Of a stretch of 54,502 nt of DNA, positions 44,813-52,652 are shown piece after piece; position 1 is the first letter of the stretch, and the number at the start of each line of letters is the position of its first letter. Made by a program: the position numbers and the translations under genes. The stretch comes from Lachnospiraceae bacterium UBA7199 (GTDB lineage: Bacteria; Bacillota; Clostridia; Lachnospirales; Lachnospiraceae). The notes below the pieces were generated by a model. The model was given only the letters and a program-made list of their open reading frames with translations. It was not told where the DNA came from and ran no database searches. The stretch covers positions 1 to 54,502 of the forward strand of contig DKUR01000060.1 in the NCBI GenBank assembly GCA_002490775.1, read 5' to 3'.

Positions 44813-45862
44813 TTACTCCACCACGCCATGTTCCAGTAAAAACTGTTTCCAGATCTCATCATATACCCCCAGCAAATGGATCTGGTCAAAGGTGTAGTCC
44901 TCATGAAGATTTCCTTCTTCATCACAAACTACTTCATTCACATCAATGTAAAAAATCTGCTGATTGTCAGCTAAGGTTGCAATTGCATTATTTCTTGCAT
45001 TAATATTACTGTTATTGAAAATTGCATCCGAACTGCTCTTTTTTCCTGACACTCTCATAATACCCTGGATAAAGATCTTTGCATCAGGTTCTAATGCATG
45101 AATCGTGTCTACAACTTCTGTATATTTTTCCATAAAATCTTCTGTGGTTCCTCTGCCAAGCTCGTTAATCCCTACCATCAGATAAATCTTTCCATAATCT
45201 TTATTAGACAGGGCTTCTTCCACGGTCCCCTGCCCATCAAAATTTTCTTCCATCACTTTATAAATGGTAAGAGAAGTTTCACAATAAAAAGCCGCATGCT
45301 CTGACAAATCTGTATAATCCCGAAGACCAACTGTTCTGGAATCCCCGATAAAAAGCGCATCATCAAAATAGCTTTCGTCTACTGTAGTGAATTCATATTC
45401 TGCCGCACGCTTTGCCCCTGCATCTCCATAAATATCGGCAGAAATATGGTTTAAATACTCTTCATGGGTACTTTCTCTAAGAGGCTCTAAGCGCTCTAAA
45501 GGAGCATCTGGCGCAGTCGTTGGTTCCGGTGATGGCGTAGGCTCAGGTAAAGGCGAAGGCGTTATGGCAGGGATGCTTTTTTCCGTTGAATTGTCCCCGC
45601 CATCACTGCTTTCTTCTGAAAGTTCTCCTGCTTCCTCTGCTTCTTTCTGGGCCATCACTTCCCGATTTTCATGGGTAAACATCTGCCATGGATATATGGC
45701 ATCATTCAATGCGGTAAATACCACCGATAAAACCGGCTTCTTTAACGGATCATACTCCTGATCCGCATATATGCTTCTTCTTCCTGCTGCCCCCACAATG
45801 GTAAGGAGCACCCCGATACTGATGAGTAAAACAACAACAGGACATTTCCTTATAAACTTCAT
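44813..45862 (-). CDS. Membrane-anchored SGNH/GDSL hydrolase
   Basis: A 349-residue protein with an N-terminal membrane segment (about 9-28), an S/E/P/T-rich linker, and an extracellular SGNH hydrolase domain starting at FIGDSRTVGLRDY (block I Ser). GINELGRG gives block III Asn, and FDQIHLLG near the C-terminus has the catalytic Asp-x-x-His. Directly downstream of an MBOAT O-acyltransferase gene. Such pairs transfer acetyl groups to cell-wall or surface polysaccharides, MBOAT moving the acyl group across the membrane and SGNH placing it. Which polymer is modified is not shown. It sits between spoVAD and the MBOAT gene. Confidence 0.85.
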   Translation of the reverse strand: MKFIRKCPVVVLLISIGVLLTIVGAAGRRSIYADQEYDPLKKPVLSVVFTALNDAIYPWQMFTHENREVMAQKEAEEAGELSEESSDGGDNSTEKSIPAITPSPLPEPTPSPEPTTAPDAPLERLEPLRESTHEEYLNHISADIYGDAGAKRAAEYEFTTVDESYFDDALFIGDSRTVGLRDYTDLSEHAAFYCETSLTIYKVMEENFDGQGTVEEALSNKDYGKIYLMVGINELGRGTTEDFMEKYTEVVDTIHALEPDAKIFIQGIMRVSGKKSSSDAIFNNSNINARNNAIATLADNQQIFYIDVNEVVCDEEGNLHEDYTFDQIHLLGVYDEIWKQFLLEHGVVE

Positions 45863-45912
45863 TTGTATTACCTATTTTCCCTTCAACTTATACTTCTCTT
45901 TAGTATTTCCTT

Positions 45913-45930
45913 TGACATGTAAACATGTCA
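45913..45930. repeat. Short palindrome between the MBOAT and SGNH genes
   Basis: TGACATGT and its complement ACATGTCA are separated by two bases. It could be an operator or a small mRNA hairpin between two co-transcribed genes; nothing else in the 98-bp gap is notable. Confidence 0.4.
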
Positions 45931-45961
45931 CGTCCATATCATCATAGGTTTGGCTGAACTG

Positions 45962-47338
45962 TTAAAATTTCAAATACATAAACGGGTTGCCGGCGCTGAT
46001 TGATAAGTGGTAAATTGACAACCAGAAAATAAACACCAGCAATAATATGATAATCGGATTTTTCTTGTGTTTTTTATAAAATTTAGAAACTGCCGGAATG
46101 CAGAGCAGAATGCCTGCTGCAAAGTAAATCCAGTAATTGCCCGCATATCTTATAATATCCTGGGAATTTACCGCTATGCCGGCTCCTCCAATAAACGGAA
46201 AGAGTCTTCCGAAATAAATACCAAGCTGCTTTAAATCTGTAATAGCAAATATCACCCACGTAAGGGGAATCAGTAAAAGTACGTACAAATTTCCAATTAC
46301 CGGGATTCTTTGCAGGGCTTTTCCATAAAATAACTTTTCCAGTATAATGAAAAATCCAAGAATCACTCCCCATATTACAAAATTAAAACCATTCCCGTGC
46401 CAGATCCCTGTCAAAAGCCAGACCAATGCAAGATTAAGTACCAGTCTTCCCTTTCTGCACCGGCTGCCGCCCATAGGAATATATACATAATCCTTAAACC
46501 AGCTTCCCAATGTTATGTGCCATCTTCTGTAAAAATCAGCAATGCTTTTTGCCCCATAGGGATGATGAAAGTTTTCAATAAAATCATACCCCAGCATAAC
46601 CATAAGGCCGGAGGCCATCAGAGAATATCCCCAAAAGTCAAAATAAAGGCGTAAAGAATATCCTGCCGCGCCAAACCATGCCAAGGCAGTAGAAATACTT
46701 TGAAAACCAATCATCTGCAGATCATTCCACAAAATTGCAAGCCGGTCTGCCAAAAGCACCTTCATGCCCAGCCCTAAGATAAAATATTTCAGACCATCTT
46801 CAAACTGCTCTAAGCAGCCACTCTTTTCCCATCCAAATCCTCCCTCATTATAGCGCATAATAGGGCCGGATGTCACTTGGGGAAACATGGTAAAATATAG
46901 AGCAACATTCCTAAACTTTGGCGCACTCCAAATTTCTCTCCGAAGAAGATCCGCCTGAAAAGAAATCATCTTAAAAATATAAAAACTAATACCCAAGGGA
47001 AGAAAGGAACTGTCTGCAAAGACTGCAAGCCCCTTAAAGACGACAAGAACAAGCACGTCAAATATAATTGCTGCAACTACAAGACGCTTACGCTTTTTAT
47101 TCTGCCAATCCTGCACCATAAAGCCTTCTCCCAGCGTCCATGCTTTCCTGCCGAGAAAATAATTGACCAGCGTAGTAAGAATAAGCACAAAAATAAAAAC
47201 CGGCTCCCCTACAGCATAAAAAACCAAACTGCCTGCCAGCAGTATAAGATCTCTGTATTTAACCGGTGTAACAAAATATGCAATCAAAAAAATCGGTAAA
47301 AACCGAAAAATAAATTCCAGACTGGAAAAACTTACCAT
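45962..47338 (-). CDS. MBOAT-family membrane O-acyltransferase (AlgI/DltB-like)
   Basis: A 458-residue membrane protein with about ten helices. LPLGISFYIFKMISFQADL, the YFTMFPQVTSGPIMRY segment, DFYRRWHITLGSWFKDYVYIPMGGSR and the invariant-His region WLLTGIWHGNGFNFVIWG are the AlgI-type MBOAT signature. It transfers acyl (usually acetyl) groups across the membrane for O-acylation of surface glycans. SGNH partner follows 99 bp downstream on the same strand. ATG 47338 has AGGGG upstream and a sigma-A promoter at 47385-47413. It diverges from spoVAC. Confidence 0.93.
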   Translation of the reverse strand: MVSFSSLEFIFRFLPIFLIAYFVTPVKYRDLILLAGSLVFYAVGEPVFIFVLILTTLVNYFLGRKAWTLGEGFMVQDWQNKKRKRLVVAAIIFDVLVLVVFKGLAVFADSSFLPLGISFYIFKMISFQADLLRREIWSAPKFRNVALYFTMFPQVTSGPIMRYNEGGFGWEKSGCLEQFEDGLKYFILGLGMKVLLADRLAILWNDLQMIGFQSISTALAWFGAAGYSLRLYFDFWGYSLMASGLMVMLGYDFIENFHHPYGAKSIADFYRRWHITLGSWFKDYVYIPMGGSRCRKGRLVLNLALVWLLTGIWHGNGFNFVIWGVILGFFIILEKLFYGKALQRIPVIGNLYVLLLIPLTWVIFAITDLKQLGIYFGRLFPFIGGAGIAVNSQDIIRYAGNYWIYFAAGILLCIPAVSKFYKKHKKNPIIILLLVFIFWLSIYHLSISAGNPFMYLKF

Positions 47339-47384
47339 AACATTCCCCTGCTCTCATCATTTGAACTGATACGTTCTGTTTTTT

Positions 47385-47413
47385 ATTGTATCATTCCTAC
47401 TTTAAAATCACAA
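47385..47413 (-). promoter_or_regulatory. Predicted sigma-A promoter for the MBOAT-SGNH pair
   Basis: Minus strand TTGTGA (47413-47408), 17-bp spacer, TACAAT (47390-47385), about 47 bp before the MBOAT start codon. It points away from spoVAC, whose candidate sigma-G promoter lies at 47481-47509. Confidence 0.55.
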
Positions 47414-47480
47414 GAACGTTCCTAACTTTTCCTATTTCTTATTATAATCTTTTACTGCTTATAAGACATTAAGAAGAAAT

Positions 47481-47509
47481 GTATATTTGTAAAAAATATT
47501 GAGAAACTA
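47481..47509 (+). promoter_or_regulatory. Candidate sigma-G promoter for spoVAC
   Basis: GTATA (47481-47485), 17-bp spacer, GAAACTA (47503-47509). The -35 fits GHATR and the -10 has two mismatches to CATWHTA. It lies 43 bp before the spoVAC start. Confidence 0.45.
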
Positions 47510-47552
47510 AACACCAAAAGAAGGATAATATAGAAAGGAAAAACCAAAAAAC

Positions 47553-48023
47553 ATGAGTGAACCTAAAAATCCAGAACAGAGAAATTTAGAAAAAGAATAT
47601 GAAGAATATGTAAAGATGATCACCCCCACCCACAACCTGTACCTGCAGATGCTGAAGGCATTTATTGTGGGCGGCATAATCTGTGTGATCGGACAGTTTC
47701 TTCTAAACTTTGCAGGAAACCGGCTGGGAATGGATAAGGATATGGCCGGAAGCTTCTGCTCCCTTATTCTTGTATTTGCCAGTGTTCTTTTAACCGGCCT
47801 GAACATTTATCCTTCCATCGTAAAATTCGGCGGCGCCGGTGCCCTGGTTCCTATTACCGGATTTGCAAATTCTGTAGCAGCGCCGGCTGTGGAATTTAAA
47901 AAAGAAGGCCAGGTATTCGGCATCGGATGTAAAATATTTACCATTGCCGGACCGGTAATCTTATACGGTATTTTTACCAGTTGGATACTGGGATTATGCT
48001 ATTGGCTGATCACGCTGCTATGA
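47553..48023 (+). CDS. spoVAC: Stage V sporulation protein AC (DPA channel component)
   Basis: A 156-residue membrane protein with about four helices after a soluble N-terminus. MITPTHNLYLQMLKAFIVGGIICVIGQ, KFGGAGALVPITGFANSVAAPAVEFKKEG and the final FTIAGPVILYGIFTSWILG match SpoVAC, the mechanosensitive-channel-like component of dipicolinic acid release. AAAGGAAAAA precedes ATG 47553. Normally followed by spoVAD; here spoVAD lies 2.8 kb away on the other strand, across the MBOAT-SGNH pair. Convergent with the DUF6062 gene, five bases away. Confidence 0.96.
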   Translation: MSEPKNPEQRNLEKEYEEYVKMITPTHNLYLQMLKAFIVGGIICVIGQFLLNFAGNRLGMDKDMAGSFCSLILVFASVLLTGLNIYPSIVKFGGAGALVPITGFANSVAAPAVEFKKEGQVFGIGCKIFTIAGPVILYGIFTSWILGLCYWLITLL

Positions 48024-48029
48024 TCAGCC
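48004..48029. terminator. Hairpin shared by the convergent spoVAC and DUF6062 gene ends
   Basis: GGCTGATCA (48004-48012) pairs perfectly with TGATCAGCC (48021-48029). The spoVAC TGA is in its right arm and the other gene's stop codon overlaps its edge. No strong U-run on either strand; perhaps a weak two-way terminator. Confidence 0.5.
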
Positions 48030-48790
48030 TATTTGCTCTGCTTGTAGACCGGATCTGCAGGATAACCACCCTTAAGTTTCTGCATTCCCCGCTGAATGGC
48101 ATCCTTTGAATTTTTCCAATCTGCATCCTTGTTCCGGTAGTCAAACTTTTCTACCAGCCAGCTTACATCCTCCTTGAGGCGCTCCATATTTTTTTCCATC
48201 AGCTCAAAGATAGAAGAATAAAATTCCTTTTTTTCCTTATCGTTTAGCCTGCTTTCCGCATATTCACACAAATCTCCAAAGTGATGCAGGCAAAATCCCT
48301 TACTGTTTAAAATTCTCTTCTTAAAATCCTCATCCTTCTTAAACATAAAGAAAAAGGTGTCCATATATCTGTCATAAGTGTCTGCAAAACGCTTGCAGAT
48401 ATAGCAGGAGTGTTCTTTCTCTTTCACCCACATACCAATGGGATTTACCTGTTCTGTGCCTTTTTTCCGCATTCCCATAAAACCTGATTTTGAGGGAACA
48501 AATTTTTTAAACTGCTCTTTCATTTCCTTGTTGATCTGCATATAATGTGTTTTTAAAATCCACCCGTTTCCGAGGGTATTGCCATAATCAAACATCTTTT
48601 TAAAATGCTCTCTGCAAAATCCAGCCTTATCGGTAGCTTCACGCACATCACTTTCCATATAAGAGGAGCCGGAACCCAGCACAAAATCCAGCAAATCCTG
48701 TTCCACTTCTCTTTCTATAAAGCAAAAGGGGCATTCATCATCTGCATTCACCGCATCATTTAAAGGTATGGTATAAAGTGTTTCTTTCAT
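48029..48790 (-). CDS. DUF6062-type Cys-motif protein
   Basis: A 253-residue soluble protein with two similar halves, each with a Cys-pair and a later C-x-x-H: CPFCFIE then GFCREHFKKM, and CYICKRF then GFCLHHFGDL. This looks like two zinc-binding modules. The family assignment (DUF6062) is from memory; function unknown. It lies 11 bp after a TetR-type regulator gene on the same strand and is probably co-transcribed and possibly controlled by it. Confidence 0.7.
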   Translation of the reverse strand: MKETLYTIPLNDAVNADDECPFCFIEREVEQDLLDFVLGSGSSYMESDVREATDKAGFCREHFKKMFDYGNTLGNGWILKTHYMQINKEMKEQFKKFVPSKSGFMGMRKKGTEQVNPIGMWVKEKEHSCYICKRFADTYDRYMDTFFFMFKKDEDFKKRILNSKGFCLHHFGDLCEYAESRLNDKEKKEFYSSIFELMEKNMERLKEDVSWLVEKFDYRNKDADWKNSKDAIQRGMQKLKGGYPADPVYKQSK

Positions 48791-48801
48791 TATGTACTCC
48801 T

Positions 48802-49404
48802 TTACCTGTAACTAAGCTTTTTCATCATTTCCAGATAATGCTTTATCTCTCCAAAATAAATTTCTGGCTGAAAAGAATCATTTAAAAACTGCTCTCTCAT
48901 AAGGCCATCCATTGTATAATCAATCATTTTCGTCAGCCGCCCAATATCCGTATCCTTTTTAAATTTTTCCAGATCTGCCTTTTCCATAATCTCTGCATAT
49001 TTCTTCGGAAGCACGCTGCGTTTTTCTTCCGTTTCAATAAGTGCCTCGCTTACATTTTCTTCCTTTCCCTTATTTAGGAACTGCAGCATATAAGGATAAT
49101 TTTTCATTACCTGAAGCTCTGCCATCTTGATCTGCTCCAATAATTCAAAATAGTCTGTTTCCCTGCTTGACACGCCAGTGGAAAGCTCCAACAGCATATA
49201 GCGCACGCTGTAATCATAAATAAAAGAATATAATCCCAGCTTACTGATAAAATAATGAAACAACAGTCCTTTACTGATTCCAGCTTCCTTCACAATATCA
49301 TCCGTGCTGGCATGTCCATAACCATTCATTGCAAAAACCTTTAAAGATGCATTAATCATTCGGTCCTGTTTTTCTTTTTTCAAATCAAAAAACTTTTCGT
49401 TCAT
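48802..49404 (-). CDS. TetR/AcrR-family transcriptional regulator
   Basis: A 200-residue regulator. The N-terminal DNA-binding domain (about 8-55) has MINASLKVFAMNGYGHASTDDIVKEAG and the recognition-helix region ISKGLLFHYFISKLGLYSFIY, both typical of TetR proteins. The C-terminal half is all-helical with no recognisable ligand motif. A GACT-5-AGTC inverted sequence at about 49437-49449, within 50 bp upstream, could be its operator. It leads a two-gene unit with the Cys-motif protein. Confidence 0.88.
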   Translation of the reverse strand: MNEKFFDLKKEKQDRMINASLKVFAMNGYGHASTDDIVKEAGISKGLLFHYFISKLGLYSFIYDYSVRYMLLELSTGVSSRETDYFELLEQIKMAELQVMKNYPYMLQFLNKGKEENVSEALIETEEKRSVLPKKYAEIMEKADLEKFKKDTDIGRLTKMIDYTMDGLMREQFLNDSFQPEIYFGEIKHYLEMMKKLSYR

Positions 49405-49657
49405 ATGTACCCCATATCCTTCTCACCCATATTGACTTCACGAGTCGAATTTAAATATATCATATTTAAGGCTCTCATTCAATGACTTCTGGAAAACTAG
49501 TGCAAGCTTTTTTCCTACCCACCATATATTGTATGGCAATCTGCTTATAAAATTTTATTTGCAAAAATTTAGTAATTTTTTATACATATTCTCTTTTCAA
49601 ATTCGCAGAATAGTATTAAGATATACTATATGATGAGCAACCGAAAGGAGTATATTT

Positions 49658-50164
49658 ATGTCCAAAAAATTTGGCAAATTTTTACTTTTCTCTGCCGTAG
49701 CCGGCGCTGCTGCTTATGGCGCATATCACTATTTCCAAACCAAAGATGAGAATTCTTCCTCAAACAAGGCTGAGGATACTGATGATGATTTTGACGATTT
49801 TTCCGAGGATCTTGACGAAGATGCAGAACAGTCCAAGCCGCGTTCTTATGTGTCATTAAATTTAGATAAAGCGGAAGCCATTGCTTCTGAGGCCTTTCAT
49901 AAGGCAAAAGAAGTGATTGCGGATTCTGTGCAGCAGGTAAAGGATACCGTAAAGTCTGTTACAGAAAACCAGGTTTCTTCTGAAAGCAGTTTTACAGATC
50001 TGACCGCATTAAATAAAGAAAAAACCGCCCAAGAAGCAGGCGTTTCTGAAGAAAATGTCTCAACCTCCGAATCAGCGGATTCCGATGAAGCTGTCAAGGC
50101 TTCTGATACATCAGAAGAAACAGCCACTGAAAAAGTGGAAGAATTTTTTGATGATACAATGTAA
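49658..50164 (+). CDS. Acidic membrane-anchored protein, function unknown (YtxH-like)
   Basis: A 168-residue protein: residues 5-25 (KFGKFLLFSAVAGAAAYGAYHYF) form one membrane segment, then a strongly acidic stretch (DDDFDDFSEDLDEDAE), then a segment with KAEAIASEAFHKAKEVIADSVQQVKDTVKSV that may form an amphipathic helix or coiled coil, and an S/E/T-rich end. It resembles YtxH-type general stress proteins in layout only. GAAAGGAG precedes ATG 49658. A TATACT box lies near 49623 without a clear -35. Terminated by 50177-50219. Confidence 0.7.
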   Translation: MSKKFGKFLLFSAVAGAAAYGAYHYFQTKDENSSSNKAEDTDDDFDDFSEDLDEDAEQSKPRSYVSLNLDKAEAIASEAFHKAKEVIADSVQQVKDTVKSVTENQVSSESSFTDLTALNKEKTAQEAGVSEENVSTSESADSDEAVKASDTSEETATEKVEEFFDDTM

Positions 50165-50176
50165 ATAGCCAGTACC

Positions 50177-50219
50177 AAAGGCCTGTGTCTCTTACAAATA
50201 GAGACTCCAGGCCTTTTTT
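50177..50219. terminator. Convergent terminator overlapping the MocR-type gene 3' end
   Basis: AAAGGCCTG and GTCTCT on the left pair with the right half across a TACAAAT-type loop, followed by TTTTTT on the plus strand, ending the gene at 49658. The stop codon of the opposite gene (50192-50194) lies in the loop and its last codons form one arm. Confidence 0.8.
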
Positions 50220-51664
50220 AATGCTTCAATTCCCTTTTCCAGTTCCTGCTTATCCAAAGCACCGTAGCCAAGAAGAACTGTATTGCTAAAAAAAGTATTT
50301 TCATTTCCTTTCTTTTCCATACAGGCATCTGAAATTCCATACAACTTTATTCCATACTTGCAAGCCGCTTCAAGCAGCTCTCTTTCCGGTATGTTGCTTT
50401 TACTGGACAACAAAATATGGAGACCGGCATTTTCTCCGGAAACTGTAAATTCCTTTTCAAAAAAGTTGAGTCTGCTTAGCAAAAAATCATGCCGTTCCCT
50501 GTATACCTTACGCATTTTGTTCAAATAGCGTTCAAAATACCCCTCTTTAATAAACTCATTTAAAATACGCTGATCAATCCGGGATACAGTAGAGGCATAA
50601 AATCCACAGTTTTCTCTATATACTTTTAAAAGCTTTAAAGGCAGAACCATAAATCCAACACGAATTGCAGGAGCGATTGACTTGGAAAAGGTCCCCATAT
50701 AAATTACCCGTCCGTCCCGGTCAGATGCCTGCAGGGATGGGATTGGCTTTCCCTTGTACCTGAACTCACTGTCGTAGTCATCCTCAATCAAATATCTGTC
50801 TTCTTTTTCCTTGCTCCATTTTAATAACTCCATCCGTCTTCCAATGGGCATAACCACACCCGTGGGATACTGATGAGAGGGCATAACGTAAGCAACTCTT
50901 GCATCTGTAGTGCGCAGCTTTTCTACATTCATTCCATAGGCATCCATAGGAATTGCTTCTATTTTGTATGCAAAGGATTGAAACACCTGATAAGCACGCT
51001 TATAGGTGGGTTCCTCCATAGCAATGGGCACATGCCGCCCCAATATTTTTTCAAGCAGCATAAATAAATAATCCGTACCGGCCCCTATAATAATCTGCTC
51101 CGGCTGACAATTCACTCCTCTGGAAGAATGAAGATACCGGCCGATGGTTTCCCGCAGTTCAAAATCTCCCTGGGCTTCTCCAAGGGCAAACATTTCACTG
51201 TTGGCATCTACAAGAATACTTTTTGTGATTTTTTTCCATGTGGCATAAGGAAAATCTTTAAGACTTATGGCATGGGGCGAAAAATCGTACTGAATTGTTT
51301 CCTTCTGCCATTCTGCCAAAGAAGCATTCATAGGATCTTTCGAAGAATTTGTCTTTAAGAAAGATACGTCTGCATATGACGTCTGCAGCCTGTCCTCTGA
51401 CAGATGAAATAAATCTTCCACATGGCTTACAAAATATCCCTTACATGGCTTTGCCTCCAGATATCCTTCCGCCACAAGCTGGCCATAAGCAACGTCAACT
51501 GTACTTCTTGCCACCTGCAGATATTCCGCCAAAGAACGAGTCGAGGGAAGCTTCTCTCCTGCAAGAAGCTTCCCCTGTCTTATTTCATTTCTAATATACT
51601 CATAAATCTGTTGGTACAGGCACTTGCCTTCTGTATCCGTAAGACGTATTGTCAGATCATTCAT
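50192..51664 (-). CDS. MocR/PdxR-type regulator (GntR HTH fused to aminotransferase fold)
   Basis: A 490-residue fusion: residues about 10-75 form a GntR winged helix (LYQQIYEYIRNEIRQGKLLAGEKLPSTRSLAEYLQVARSTVDVAYGQL), and about 110-480 an aminotransferase class I fold. The PLP lysine is in YMGTFSKSIAPAIRVG and the PLP-binding Asp/Tyr region is IEDDYDSEFRYKG. MocR proteins use PLP and often an amino acid as effector to control neighbouring genes; the target is not evident. Its ATG directly follows the DUF2225 stop codon with no gap. Confidence 0.92.
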   Translation of the reverse strand: MNDLTIRLTDTEGKCLYQQIYEYIRNEIRQGKLLAGEKLPSTRSLAEYLQVARSTVDVAYGQLVAEGYLEAKPCKGYFVSHVEDLFHLSEDRLQTSYADVSFLKTNSSKDPMNASLAEWQKETIQYDFSPHAISLKDFPYATWKKITKSILVDANSEMFALGEAQGDFELRETIGRYLHSSRGVNCQPEQIIIGAGTDYLFMLLEKILGRHVPIAMEEPTYKRAYQVFQSFAYKIEAIPMDAYGMNVEKLRTTDARVAYVMPSHQYPTGVVMPIGRRMELLKWSKEKEDRYLIEDDYDSEFRYKGKPIPSLQASDRDGRVIYMGTFSKSIAPAIRVGFMVLPLKLLKVYRENCGFYASTVSRIDQRILNEFIKEGYFERYLNKMRKVYRERHDFLLSRLNFFEKEFTVSGENAGLHILLSSKSNIPERELLEAACKYGIKLYGISDACMEKKGNENTFFSNTVLLGYGALDKQELEKGIEALKKAWSLYL

Positions 51665-52525
51665 TTAACCTGCATTTTTCTCCTTAATCTTTGCAATCAG
51701 TACTTCCTTCACACTCCTTGCCTTATCCTTCATACGGCTGGTAGCGGAAGGGGACACCAAAATACCTGAAATCAATCTTGAAGAAATATCATACTGCTCA
51801 AATTCCATTGCAAGGACAGCAATCAAATATTCCACTGTAGACTCATCCATGCCGCACATAGGGTAATTTTCTGACTGTCTTGCCGCTAAAAATCCATCCA
51901 GTGCATTTTTCAAAAATTCCCTCTCCTGTTCCTTAAGCTGGGCACGCTTGGTAGAATAATCTGCATCCTCCTTGTCAAGATTCTCTGCCATTGCCCGCTG
52001 CAGCCAGCCGCCCTTTAAACAAATGTAAGCCTTTTCACTTGCCTTTGCATGTTTTACGATAGCATTGGCCAGACACAGCTTATATCTCTCAATGGCTTCC
52101 TCCAAGGTATAAGTCTCTTTATTTTGTTCCGTCTTTTGAAAGGATTTTGAAATTGTCTCTTTTATGGCCTTGATCTGTCCTGCTGTCAGTCCGCCAAAAT
52201 AACGTGTCAGTGCGGCATAACCACATTCAGGACAAATAATTGCATCATATTTTAAGGGCTCAATATGCTCATACACTGGACGCAGATCTAAGTCTGTGTG
52301 CAGCAGTTTTGCCTTTCCTGCTTTCATTGTTCTTACTTTAATCTTACTGTCACAAACTGGACACTCATAGGTTTTATCGAAAAGGAAATCTGTTTCATGC
52401 ACTTCAGGCACTTTCTGCTTATTTGCCTGCTCTGTCGCCTCTTTCTTTTTTTCCTCTTCGTATAAATCCATGTTCTCCAAGTTTTTAAGACCTAGTTTTT
52501 CTAATCCAGATAATAGTCCGGCCAT
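51665..52525 (-). CDS. DUF2225-family protein
   Basis: A 286-residue soluble protein. After a charged N-terminal segment, TYECPVCDSKIKVRTMK and IICPECGYAAL give two CxxC pairs that should form a zinc ribbon, followed by an all-helical C-terminal region with KALRYKLCLANA-like TPR character (about 130-280). The layout matches DUF2225, whose function is unknown. Clear TGAGGAGAAAAG site before ATG 52525. Co-transcribed with the MocR-type gene, which follows without a gap. Confidence 0.8.
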   Translation of the reverse strand: MAGLLSGLEKLGLKNLENMDLYEEEKKKEATEQANKQKVPEVHETDFLFDKTYECPVCDSKIKVRTMKAGKAKLLHTDLDLRPVYEHIEPLKYDAIICPECGYAALTRYFGGLTAGQIKAIKETISKSFQKTEQNKETYTLEEAIERYKLCLANAIVKHAKASEKAYICLKGGWLQRAMAENLDKEDADYSTKRAQLKEQEREFLKNALDGFLAARQSENYPMCGMDESTVEYLIAVLAMEFEQYDISSRLISGILVSPSATSRMKDKARSVKEVLIAKIKEKNAG

Positions 52526-52652
52526 CTTTTCTCCTCATTTCCGCACTGCTTTTATACTTATCAAATCTGCAGCCGCAGCGCAGGACACAAATCTGATTCC
52601 TAACTTCTTGTTAATAAAGTTTCTCTATTTCTGCTCCCCATTTGCTGCTGAT

